Of a stretch of 64,000 bases of DNA, positions 29,042 to 39,313 are shown piece after piece. Each line of letters starts with the position of its first letter. Within the stretch, counting starts at the first letter, position 1. This stretch comes from Bacteroidota bacterium (lineage in GTDB: Bacteria; Bacteroidota; Bacteroidia; AKYH767-A; OLB10). The DNA lies in assembly GCA_016713445.1 (NCBI GenBank), contig JADJPB010000009.1:231355-295354 (forward strand), given 5' to 3'. Made by a program: the position numbers and the translations under genes. Below the pieces are notes generated by a model. That model worked only from the letters and a program-made list of their open reading frames with translations. It ran no database searches and was not told the DNA's origin.

Positions 29042-29422
29042 CTATGCAGCTTGAGCTCTTCTAAATATTGCTTGTATTCTAATTAATAATTCTTCTGGAT
29101 TAAATGGTTTTTGCAAGTAGTCGTCTGCACCTGCAGAAAATGATTTAATCCTGTCTTCGCTTTTCTGTTTGCAGGACAACATAATGATCGGTACGGTGGT
29201 CAAACCTGGTTGTTTGCGTATGCTCTCTGTTAGCTCATATCCATTGATCATAGGCATGTCAATATCTACAAGAATTAGATCTGCAGTATTACCTTCATGA
29301 ATCCAACTCATGGCTTCATATCCATTGTCTTTGGTAAATACGGTATAATCGTCAGATAAAAAATTATCCAGAAGCATTCTGATGCTTAATTCATCATCAA
29401 CTACTAGTATTCTCTTTTTCAT
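29042..29422 (-). CDS. Stand-alone response regulator receiver (CheY-like), 126 aa
   Basis: A single receiver domain with every key residue: acidic pair in ILVVDDE, phospho-acceptor Asp in LILVDIDMP, Ser in IIMLSCK and Lys in DDYLQKPF. No output domain. The ATG at 29422 (MKKRILVVDDE) is chosen over one at 29467, which would overlap the kinase gene. It lies 34 bases after the hybrid kinase and 16 bases before the sugar transferase, so it is the natural last receiver of the phosphorelay and may act by binding a partner protein. Confidence 0.92.
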   Translation of the reverse strand: MKKRILVVDDELSIRMLLDNFLSDDYTVFTKDNGYEAMSWIHEGNTADLILVDIDMPMINGYELTESIRKQPGLTTVPIIMLSCKQKSEDRIKSFSAGADDYLQKPFNPEELLIRIQAIFRRAQAA

Positions 29423-29456
29423 GGGGTATGTTTCTAATAAGTTTTTTTTACGTGAA

Positions 29457-31976
29457 TTATTTCCCAAAGGTTCTGCTTTTGTAATAAGTATCTGCCTTTT
29501 TTAATTCATTCATAGTTTTTTCGACCTCTAATTTGATTGCAGGCCATTTTTTCAAGATCTCCTGTTGATTATCTGCTAATGTAGCGTGGTTTTCTATCCA
29601 CTTCATCTCGCTTTCTAAATAAGAGTTTCCTGACATATTCATATTGGGAATCAGTTTGTGAGAAAACTTGTTTACTGAAATCCAATCTCTATTTTGAATC
29701 GCGTTGTTGAGCTCCTTGATAGTAGGAGGAACTGTATCAATTATGGCATCTAGCATTTTTACGATGAAGCTTTCCTTTCCTCTTGAAAAACTTTTTAATA
29801 CGTGTAAACTAGCATGCTTCAAAAGCAGGTGTTCCTCAGGATTGATTTCGTTTTTTACTTCAATCGATTTTCGAGGTTGAACTACTTTATTTGGGTGAAG
29901 ATATTTTTTTATGAGTTTAAATAGTTGAATTGAACTGTAAGGTTTGAAAATTGCTTCGTTCATTCCTAATTCTTTGAATTTTAATTCGTCGCCATTTTTT
30001 GCATTCGCTGTGATGGCAATGATTGGAATATTTTTCTTATCATCGGAAAACTGATTACGTATAAATTGTGTGGCATCAATACCATCTAAAACTGGCATTT
30101 GAATATCCATTAATATAATGTCATAATGATTTTTCTGATATAATTCAATGGCAATTCGTCCGTTATCAGCTATATCTAGTTCTGCCCCCCATTCACTAAT
30201 TAATTCTGAAGCAAAGAGCTGATTGACTCTATTATCTTCTGCCAGGAGGATCTTTATTCCTTTCATAGAGCCTTCCAGACTCTTTTCCTTATTTTGAATG
30301 CCCTTCAAAGTTTTTAAATTTGATTTTTTCAAAGGATAGTTCAAAGGAAAAGGAACTCCCTTTTTCATATACACTTTCAAGTTGGATTTGGCTATTCATT
30401 AACGCAAGTAAATCTTTTACGATGGAAAGGCCTAGGCCAAGCCCTCCATGTTTGCGACTTGAGTCACTATTTACTTGTGTAAAGGATTCAAATATATTTT
30501 GAAGTTTACTTGATTGAATTCCTAGTCCTGTATCCGTTACTGAAAATCGAATTATACATTCTGTTGCCTTTTCATTTACCAAATCAGCGGCGAAACAGAT
30601 TTTACCAGATTCGGTAAATTTAAACGCATTGCTTATTAAATTCATAAGCACCTGATTTAGTTTATTAGCATCTCCAATGAGTATAGTATGTATCTCATCG
30701 TCTATAGTACTTACCAATTCAATATTTTTTCTAATTGAAATTGGCTTGTAAGTATGATGTAAGTTGTAGAATAAATTTGATAAATCAAAGGGCAATTTTT
30801 TTACTTTACTTCTACCTTCTTTCAATTTACTAAAGTCGAAAAGGTCATTAAAAACGACCAGTAGTTCTTCAGCATTTTGTTTAACCGATTCTGCATACTT
30901 TTGTTGCTGTTCACTTAGTGGTGATTTTAGAAGTAATTTTGTGAGCCCAACAATTCCATTCATAGGGGTCTTAATTTCATGACTCATGTTGATAGAAACA
31001 ACTCCTTGACACGGTTCGATTCTTCCGCTGCTTGCTTTGCTTTTTTTAAATCGTTTTCTGCAGCAATACGTTCTGTAATATCTTGTGCAAATCCGATAAC
31101 GTAATTTTCTTGCCCTTCCTCTATAACTTTGTAGTTCTTGAATAGCAGAGAGATGAGTTTGTTCGATTTACTTTGAACTTTAAGTACCCCTTCAAGGATA
31201 TGAACAGTTTGTAAGCTCAATAAATATTCTTCTAAAAATTTTGACCGTAGTTCTAATGGCATGAAATCAGTAATGCATTTTCCAATAATCTCCTTATAAG
31301 TATAACCCAATAAGTCACAACCTGCAGGATTCATAGAAAGAATAATCCCAGACATGTTATGGGTACAGATTACCGCTTGACTATAATTAATTAAATCACG
31401 ATTTCTTTTTTCACTTTTGATAATTTCTTGCTCGTAATTTTTTCGGGTGGTAATATCATTAAATAAAACTAAGTAAGCGGTTTTCTTGGAATTCGGATTG
31501 ATCATGGGCGTTGCAGTACCCTCTAGCCATGTAATTTTATTAAAGTTGTCAACGAATTTAATTTCTCCTTGCCATGTTTTCCCTTCATGTAATAGCGATT
31601 TAGCGGATTCAATGGTATATTTTTGATCCATTGAAAGTATTTCTAAAGGATGGCAATTTGCCACATCATGCGATCGTAAGTTTAGGAGTAACTCTAGCTT
31701 TTTGTTGATGGAAACTATCTTTCCCTTTTTATCGAGGATCGCTGATAAGCTAGATTCATTGATGGCATGTTTTATATTGGCATTTTCTACACTTGACTCT
31801 TCTTTGAAAAGTTGAAAGATATTGTCAATGGTTTTATTTTTGATATCGTCCTTTACATAAGAAGTAGAAATAGCTTCCAGAAATTTTTCCATTTCCGGAT
31901 GCTTCGGTAAATTATTACCAAAGTACTTTGCAAGTTGACGTTCGAGTAAAGGATGCATGATAAATAGATCTTGCAT
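29457..31976 (-). CDS. Hybrid histidine kinase PAS-PAS-HisKA-HATPase-REC-HPt (frameshifted twice)
   Basis: A cytoplasmic sensor kinase of about 840 residues with no clear membrane helix. Order: N-terminal helical region, PAS (AILDKKGKIVSINKK), PAS (NYSQAVICTHNMSGIILSM), dimerisation/phospho-acceptor helix MSHEIKTPMNG, ATPase domain (NQVLMNLISNAFKFTESG, TDTGLGI, HGGLGLGLSI), receiver (LLAEDN, ILMDIQMPVLDG), and a C-terminal HPt domain with the phospho-His in FSHKLIP. The frame breaks at about 30985, directly before MSHEIK (one base missing, leaving ATGA), and at about 30320-30330 (one extra A; FEKSNLKTLKGIQNKEK is restored). A phosphorelay from kinase to receiver to HPt to the next gene's receiver is the clear reading. 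Signal unknown; PAS domains suggest redox, oxygen or a small ligand. Confidence 0.88.
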
Positions 31977-32113
31977 TTTCTACGTAAAAAGAAACGCATT
32001 GTTACTCATAATGACAAGAAGTAGGTAAAAATTCTTGTATAAAAATTAAGGCGGTAATTGAAAATTAATTAGTCAATATATAGATTAATACATTGATATT
32101 CAATAGTTAAACT

Positions 32114-32927
32114 TTATATTATCGCATGTCGAATCTTCAATAAAGACTGTAAAAGTTCTTCAACATGGTCCAATGCAATCATATTGGCACCATCACTTAG
32201 CGCTTCAGCTGGATTAGGATGTGTCTCCAAGAATATACCATCAGCACCAGTTGCGATAGCAGCTTTTGCAATGTAGCAATAAGCTCAGGTCGTCCTCCTG
32301 TAACTCCAGAGCTTTGATTGGGTTGCTGCACACTGTGTGTTATATCCATGACAACAGGATACCCAAATTTTTTCATAATAGGAATTCCCTCTGTAATCCA
32401 CTACCAAATCTGAATAACCTAAAGATGTCCCACGTTCCGTCAACATGATTTTACTGTTGCCAGAATTGAATATTTTTTCAACTGCAAATTTCATGGCTTC
32501 GGGTGAAGAAAATTGTCCCTTTTTTACATTTACAACTTTATGGGTTTTCGCAGCAGCCACTAATAAATCGGTTTGACGACATAAGAAAGCTGGTATTTGT
32601 AAAATATCGACGTATTCTGCTGCAATTGCAGCTTCATGGCTTTCGTGAATATCTGTTAATAAAGGTAAGTTCAATTCTTTTCCTACCTTGCTCAAAATGC
32701 CTAGTGCTAATTCATCACCCATGCCTGTATAGGAATCTATTCGAGTACGATTCGCTTTTCTAAAGGAGGCTTTGAAAACAAAATGGAATACCAAGACGAT
32801 TGGTAATTTGTTGCAATTTATGCGCCGTCTTAAAAGTGATTTCCTCATTTTCAACTACACAGGTACCTGCAATTAAGAAAAAACTTTTTGTGTCGGTATT
32901 CTTTAAATGTGGGATATTAGGATACAT
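32114..32927 (-). CDS. kdsA: 3-deoxy-8-phosphooctulonate synthase KdsA (frameshifted three times)
   Basis: Condenses phosphoenolpyruvate with arabinose 5-phosphate to make Kdo 8-phosphate for lipopolysaccharide. Family sequence is plain across the breaks: FLIAGTCVVENEE, VFKASFRKANRTRIDSYTG, LPLLTDIHE, VNVKKGQFSSPE, MLTERGTSLGY, FGYPVVMDITHSVQQP and TGADGIFLETHPNPAEA. Lesions: one extra T at about 32782, one extra G at about 32395-32400 and one missing A at about 32270-32275. Start ATG at 32927, stop at 32114-32116. It has its own -7 box and is separate from the kinase gene downstream. The enzyme is otherwise complete, so the breaks are probably errors. Confidence 0.9.
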
Positions 32928-32937
32928 CTTTTTTTTG

Positions 32938-32945
32938 CAAAGATA
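32938..32945 (-). promoter_or_regulatory. -7 promoter box (TATCTTTG) of kdsA
   Basis: Exact TAnnTTTG on the minus strand, ten bases before the kdsA ATG at 32927, implying a very short leader. No -33 element seen. Confidence 0.45.
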
Positions 32946-33041
32946 ATAAAGGATTTAGGAAGATGGGAGGTAACCAGCCACGTTGTAGCAGAACTTCTAT
33001 TGGAAATTCATGCGTACTAAATATGAATTTACTGATGTTCT

Positions 33042-34232
33042 TTATTCTACAAAGAGTACTAAACCCTTTAAATACTCTGCCTCAGGATGATATATACTTA
33101 CGGGGTGATCAGCAGGCTGGGTGAGTTGATGGATGATTTTTACTTCACGCTGTGCTTGTATAGCTGATTGGAAAATTATTTTTCTGAACAATTCTTTGTC
33201 AACTGCTTGAGAACAACTAAAAGTAAACAATAGCCCTCCTGGTTTAACATGTTTCAATCCTTCTGTGTTTAAATTGCGATAACCAATCATGGCATTGCTG
33301 ACTTGATTTAAGTGCTTTGCAAAGGCAGGTGGATCCAGAATGATGATATCATATTGCATGTTGAGTTGACGTAAATAAGACATAACATCCGAGGTGCTTG
33401 ATTGATGCTTTCCTTGAAATTGATTCGCTTTAATATTGAATTCTAAGCCTTCAATGGCACGTGCTGAACTGTCAACTGAATGTACTTCAGTGGCTCCTCC
33501 TTGCAAGGAGGCCAATGAAAAACCACCTGTATAAGAAAATGTGTTAAGCACGGTTTTGTTTTTGGAATATTGCTTTAATAATTGGCGATTATCTCGCTGG
33601 TCCAAGAAGAATCCCGTTTTTTGTCCATGTATAAAATCTACAGAAAGTTTAATTCCATGTTCTACTACTATATCATCCGGAATATAATTTTCTCTTTTTG
33701 CTAAAAATATATTTTCTGATTTTTCGTGTCCATGCTTGGCCATAGTTTCACCACTTTTATCAAAAACAGCATCCACATAGGGCATCTCCTCAAGGATGAG
33801 TTGAGCTAAAAAGCTTTTGATGGATTGCATGCCTAAGGTGTAGCTTTGAAGCACTACTGTATTGCCATAAACATCCGCAATTAGACCAGGCATCCCATCT
33901 CCTTCACCATGGATGAGACGGAAGGAATTCGTCTCCTTACTCGGAAATGATAAGTGAGCGCGAAGTTTTAAACTCTTACGAATTTTTTTCCGAAAGAACG
34001 TATCATCTAAAACGTTTTCGTGGAAGTCTAAACAACGTACACTAATGGTACCGCGTTGAAAATGTCCAGTAGCCAAATATTCACCTTTTTCAGAATGTAC
34101 TTGGACAATGTCTCCATTGGATAAAGTAGCTGGTTCTTTAGCAATAGCACCGCTGAAAACCCATGGATGCTTCTGAATTAATGATCTTTCTTTGCCTTTT
34201 TTTAATTGGATAATAGGGTAGGGAAGTGACAT
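33042..34232 (-). CDS. Class I SAM-dependent rRNA methyltransferase (RlmI-like), 396 aa
   Basis: An N-terminal PUA RNA-binding domain (about residues 1-75, HPWVFSGAI, GDIVQVHSEKG) and a Rossmann methyltransferase domain: motif I FSYTGGFSLASLQGG, acidic strand 2 EVHSVDSS, the catalytic-loop DPPAFAK and the Cys-bearing FTFSCSQAVD. This is the arrangement of RlmI, which makes m5C1962 in 23S rRNA; other members of the family modify other bases, so the exact target is inferred. Length is normal and the frame is intact. Confidence 0.92.
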   Translation of the reverse strand: MSLPYPIIQLKKGKERSLIQKHPWVFSGAIAKEPATLSNGDIVQVHSEKGEYLATGHFQRGTISVRCLDFHENVLDDTFFRKKIRKSLKLRAHLSFPSKETNSFRLIHGEGDGMPGLIADVYGNTVVLQSYTLGMQSIKSFLAQLILEEMPYVDAVFDKSGETMAKHGHEKSENIFLAKRENYIPDDIVVEHGIKLSVDFIHGQKTGFFLDQRDNRQLLKQYSKNKTVLNTFSYTGGFSLASLQGGATEVHSVDSSARAIEGLEFNIKANQFQGKHQSSTSDVMSYLRQLNMQYDIIILDPPAFAKHLNQVSNAMIGYRNLNTEGLKHVKPGGLLFTFSCSQAVDKELFRKIIFQSAIQAQREVKIIHQLTQPADHPVSIYHPEAEYLKGLVLFVE

Positions 34233-34258
34233 ATTTTAGGACGTGAGAAACGGATTTT

Positions 34259-36601
34259 CTAAAAAGCAATTATTTGGAATGATTTACTAACAGTGATGTT
34301 TTTTTCATTTATTATTCTTGCAATAAAATTCCCTGTTTGACTTTTTAATGGAGTCCAAATAAATTCTTGATTACTCTTGATTTGAGTGTTTAAGATGTTT
34401 TTTCCTTCAGCATTATAAATTTCTAAAGTGAAATTTAAATTTTCTTTGCCATCGGTTTTAAAATTCACATTTCCCGAAGTTGGATTGGGCCAAATTTGTA
34501 AGTCAAGTAGGCTGGGGGCGGATGGACTGATCGAACCTGTGGTGAAATCACGATAGCCCATCACATATTCACCACGTTTGAGTGTGTCAAGAGTTATACT
34601 CCCAATTTTGTCAAACTTGTTTCCTGGAGATAATGTAAAACCATTTACGAGTTGCCAATCGTCTTGTGTATTGATCCTGTAAAACAGTACTAAGCTGTCT
34701 TCAGTTCCTGTAATTAAGTTAATGTCTAGATGACCTGCAGATGTGCTTGTCGTTCCATTATAGCTAAATGTTGCCTTCGCTAAAAAGCCAGGCTTGAAAA
34801 TTCCATCAACCTTCCAATAGCGATTGTCACTTAATCGAATTCCAGTTCCACTACTTGCATTTTTAAATGGATCCGGTTTTACCCAATGTAATTCAACTCG
34901 AACAATACTTGTATCTCCTCCGGTAGCTATAACATTTGCATTGCTGTAGGTTTCAAAAGGAATGAGGACCTGTAGTAAAACAGTTTTTTTCGTAGTCAGA
35001 ATGGCATCACCATATGATCATTTTCTGTCGATGGAGTACCAAGTAGGATTAAAATTGAGAGTGATCGGAAACGTATTGGTGATACTATTCATTAATAAAA
35101 TTATTGTTGTGTCATTGATGCCATCTGTAAAATTCACTTCCACTTTCATTTCATAAATCGCAGAATTTCCCTTGCTCTTTTGACGGGTATGCAAAATAAA
35201 CTGATGTGTTGATTGGTTAACTACTTCTAATGAATCAATATCAAAATGTGGGAATCCAGGAGTGAAAACCCAGTCATCAAAAAAACGATTCATGTTTATA
35301 CCACTGCTTGCCGTAAGCTCATCTCTTAAGTCATAACTATTTACAGCACTGTTCCCCTTATTATTCATAAAATCTCTACATCCTTTGAAGAATAAAGAAT
35401 CTTGCATATAAAAACGTAAAGTATGAGCTACATCCGCCCCTTTATTGTAAACCGTTGGACCATAAGTGTGATCATGCGGTATATTGATTAACGGTAAATA
35501 TCCATTATCAGTGATGTGTGCGAATGGAAGTACTTTTCGGTGATTGGTTCTGATCCAATCGCGGTATGATGTAACTCCATATAGCTTTTCATTGGTAAAA
35601 GCCTCATTAAAACTTGCAAATCCCTCGTTTAACCACATATCACCTTCTGTTTCGCAAGTAGTCCAATCGCCCCACCACATATGTGCCAATTCATGAGCCC
35701 AAAGTGTTTCATAGGTAAGCGTTCCGTTAATATATGCCGTTCCAATATGAATGCTGCTAGCATGTTCCATCGCTCCTGAGTTGAATGGAACTAAACAGTA
35801 ACCCACTTTTTGGAATCGATAAGGACCATAAGCTTGTATGAAATTTGAAAGAACAGAGTCTAAATTTTGAAATGTTGTGTTTACTTTGTTGGTATCATTG
35901 GGCATACAAGCAATTTCTACAGGGATATTTTGAAAGTTTCTTGTCCAGGTATAATAGGGGGCTATAGCAACGCTCGCAAGGTAAGTAGGAATAGGTGTCG
36001 TTAAATTCCAATTCCAAGTGTTGTTACCATTCGCGTGCAAGGTAATACCAGTTAGTATTCCATTGCAAAACGCTTTGTATCCGCTGTTAGTCGTAATATG
36101 AAAAGAATAGGTTGCTCGGTCTGTAAAAACATCATGAGCAGGGAACCATGCTCTGCCAAATACATGTGGATTTGAGCCAAAGCCTACACCTAAATTGAAT
36201 GCATAATTTGAACTAAAATAAAATCCTCCCCAGCCTGATGGGTCTGTTTGGGGTGCTCCGTGATAATAAATACTTACCATTTCTGTATTCACATTATTCA
36301 CAGGGTTGAATAATGTAATTTGGAGTGTGGTGTCGTTGTATGTATATGTTAATACATTCGAGTTTTGATCAACAATCGAATCTATGAGCAGTGATAGTAG
36401 TCCTACTTCTAAGGTCCCGATACTCTGAGTGGAATTCGATTTGAATTCAAGATGAGTATGCGCTTGAATGCTCTTGTTTGGATAATTGATGGAATCAAAA
36501 CTGATGTCGTAATGCACAACATCGAGAAGGTTGGATTGAGCGAAATTGGGCAAACTAATTCCTAGAATTAGTAGCAGCGTGTAGTAGAGCTTGGTCATCA
36601 T
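34259..36601 (-). CDS. Secreted M1-family aminopeptidase with T9SS sorting domain, interrupted by an in-frame TGA
   Basis: A zinc metallopeptidase of about 780 residues. Signal peptide ends near NFAQ. The zinc site is HELAH at residues 303-307 with the third ligand Glu326 in NEGFAS, eighteen residues later, as in M1 enzymes. The substrate-anchoring GAMEN motif reads GAMEH (276-280). At 35018-35020 the frame meets TGA after YSIDRK, yet the same frame continues with SYGDAILTTKKTVLLQ for a further 252 codons, through a beta-rich region, to a T9SS domain (IWPNPTSGN, ending KSFQIIAF) at 34259. There is no change of frame, so this is a nonsense codon or base-call error, not an indel. As read, the product would lose its sorting domain. 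Confidence 0.88.
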
Positions 36602-36648
36602 TTTTTGATGACACTAAATTAATAAAGTTTGGTGAGATAGGATTCTTT

Positions 36649-39164
36649 TTATCTCGTTACATTTGCTTTTGCCTGAAATACTTGATCTTCATCTCTCACC
36701 ACAATAATATAATTGCCATCTGCATAGTGAGTCATGTCTAATCCCTTCTGCATAAGTATAGAAATCTTGGTTGCTGATTTGAAAACTAATCTTCCTGCAT
36801 AGTCAATGATGATGAGTTCGCAATCTTCCATCCCATGTACTTCTTTCGTGATTCGGACATGACCATGACCTGGACTTGGTGCAATGGATAAAGATCCATG
36901 CCCTATAGTTGGACTTAAAGTTCGTAATATGTAAAGCGTGTCGTTTAATATGCACCCTTTTGCATCCGAAATAAAATAGGGTTGTGGGCCTTCCGAAAGT
37001 TGGTTTAATTGATTTCCGATTTGTCCAGTATTCAACCACTGAATATAATAGGGTGGTGTCCCGCCTGATATTTGCAGACTTGCCGATCCATTTTGATCGT
37101 AGTCAACTTCTGGCTGAATGGTTTCTTTTGCAAGTACTGGGGCAGGTGCTGAAATGGAAAAGTTTTTTGTCAAGCTGCAACCATTATCTTGAAGAATGGT
37201 GCATTGGTAGATTCCACCAGTCAGATTGGTTAACTGTGGTAGGATACTATGATTCGACCAGTTGTATTGTAAGTTCGTATTTGCATCTGTATAAATAATA
37301 TTTCCCGACCAAAAAGATCCAGATTTATGGGTGGTCGTAAAGGCTCCCGAATTACCTAATCGAGATGATGAATTAATATAACTCATGGAATAGTTATCGA
37401 AAAAAGCTACAGAATCGAGTTGATTGAAGAGATCGTCGGTTGAATAAATGTAAAAACTCCAATCTCCAGCAGCAAGAATGGAAGGACTGGCGAGTAGCAA
37501 ATGCGTTGTTGTGGAATTTATTGATTTGTTTAATGAATAACTTCCTAATGAAGACCACACTATTGTATTGTTTTCACTTCCTGCATAGCTGCCAGATTTT
37601 ACGAATACAGAAACGGTCCCGCTTCGGTTGAGGAATAAATCAAATCCTTTTAGCGAAATTGGTTTTGATGATTGAATATGTATCATACTGCCAAATGCAG
37701 GATTAGCAAATGGAATGGTGGTCATACTTTTATACTCATAGTTTGCAGGTTGTGCTTGTAAGATAATTTCTCCATCATTTGTATTGGAACATCGTGGTGA
37801 TTTAATTGTCTCCGATGATATCTTAATGCTGTCGGCTGCAGGGATAGTAAATGATTTTATATAGGCGCATCCAAGGGCATCGTTAATTGTAATTTGTTGT
37901 GGGCCCGATGGAAAATGTTTCTGAAACCATTGCCCATCAAGAAAATTGTTGTCGTAAGTAAAGTTATTGTCATTATTCACAACATAACTTATTTTTCCTG
38001 CCATGCTCATGCCCGTTCCAAGGGTGGATAAGAAAGGATGAGAACTGGAGTCGCGACTTATTCCTTCAAACACACTCAGAATATGATCATAATTAAATGC
38101 ATCTCCTATTAATGAACTTTGGAATCCGTTGATCTCCCCTTGATGATTATAAATGTATAGCGAATATAATCCGGGATTAAGTTCTGGAGAGTTTGAAATT
38201 TGTATGTGCGATTCTTCATCAATTCCTGCACCAAACATTTGCGTTTTACTGATGAGTTGCCATTGTGTTGAATCAAATTCAGATCCGATCATAGTTCCTG
38301 TTTTTAAATAGATGCTGATGGTCTGCAGATGAGTTCCAGGGAGGTGAACTGAAATACTTGATAAGGAAATTTTTGTGTTCGTAGATAAGTCGAACATGAT
38401 GCCATTACTCATCGCGTTAGACCAGAGTGTAGTATACAAGGATTTTTTATAAGGGTAAGGTGTCCCTCCTGTAGCATGAAATAATGCCACACCATTAGAG
38501 TCGCTAGCACAAGTCGGTGAATTACTGATTACCTCTACTTGAAAGGGTGCAGGTTCCGTGAGCGTTGCGATATCCGTAGCGATGTTCCCAAGTGCATCAC
38601 TGATAGTAACCGTATAAATTCCTTTGGGAATATTCAAAAGTTCACTGCTCGTGTTTCCGTTTGACCATAAAAATGATAGGGCTTCATGCCCCCACTGGCT
38701 TTCGCTTTAACCGAACCAGTAGCGGTGCCATGACATTTGGGATTGATAACTCTTCGTATACCTGCATTAAAAGGATTTGGTACTTTTTCTTCAGGTTTAG
38801 TATTTGGCGACAGACTTGATTCATTAACGTCAAGTTTTTTTATTGCCACCACATCGAATTTTGGCTTTGTAAGGTATGTGAAAGTCATGAGATCGCTTTC
38901 TATACTTGAACTAGGAAACAGATGCCTTTTTGGAAAATTCTTACATTGAGAAATTGAATCGATAATTTGAATTGGAGGCGTGATAAGATCCATTGAAGTG
39001 ATTTCTTCTTGGAAATCAGAAGAAAGTTTTTCATTTGTCTCGGCAGAATAGGATTGCTGATTTTTCTCCAACTGAATATCGAATGCCATCATGGATTGTG
39101 CGAGCAGAGTGGTACACAATATTTGCGCAATAATAACAACTCCGAATTTCTGATATCTCCTCAT
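36649..39164 (-). CDS. Secreted SprB-repeat protein with T9SS sorting domain (frameshifted)
   Basis: A surface or released protein of about 838 residues. It has a signal peptide (VVIIAQILCTTLLAQ) and several SprB-type repeats: CHGTATGSVKAKASGG, CASDSNGVALFHATGG and CSNTNDGEIILQA, each with a WSN-type turn and a GIYTVTISDALG or GGIYQCTILQDNG end. Two beta-rich modules of about 110 residues are inserted between repeats. The C-terminus (SIAPSPGHG to QAKANVTR) is a T9SS type A domain. One missing T at about 38669-38673 breaks the frame; FLWSNGNTSSELL is restored. SprB repeats occur in gliding adhesins and many other surface proteins, so adhesion is likely but gliding is not shown. Confidence 0.85.
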
Positions 39165-39313
39165 GGACAGTATTAATAATTTACCATCATTTAACGGAGG
39201 GTTTACATCACGGTTGAGGTGAAAAGACGATTTGTAAGGTTTTTAAAGAAATCGCATGTTATTCAACAATGGTCAATGAAAAATTTTGGATCATAAAATG
39301 GAACTTCGAATTC

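Noticed and set aside
30984..31976. A stand-alone PAS sensor gene
   Set aside because: The end runs directly into the conserved MSHEIKTP helix of the next frame, so it is the front of one hybrid kinase. The coupling option is kept as a finding.
35018..35020. Selenocysteine or recoded TGA
   Set aside because: No selenocysteine hairpin pattern is apparent and no M1 peptidase is known to me that uses one at this place. Many genes in the window end in TGA, so TGA is a normal stop here.
38634..39164. A separate small secreted protein ending before the SprB-repeat gene
   Set aside because: Adding one T at about 38670 joins it cleanly through a SprB repeat; it is the N-terminus of the larger gene.
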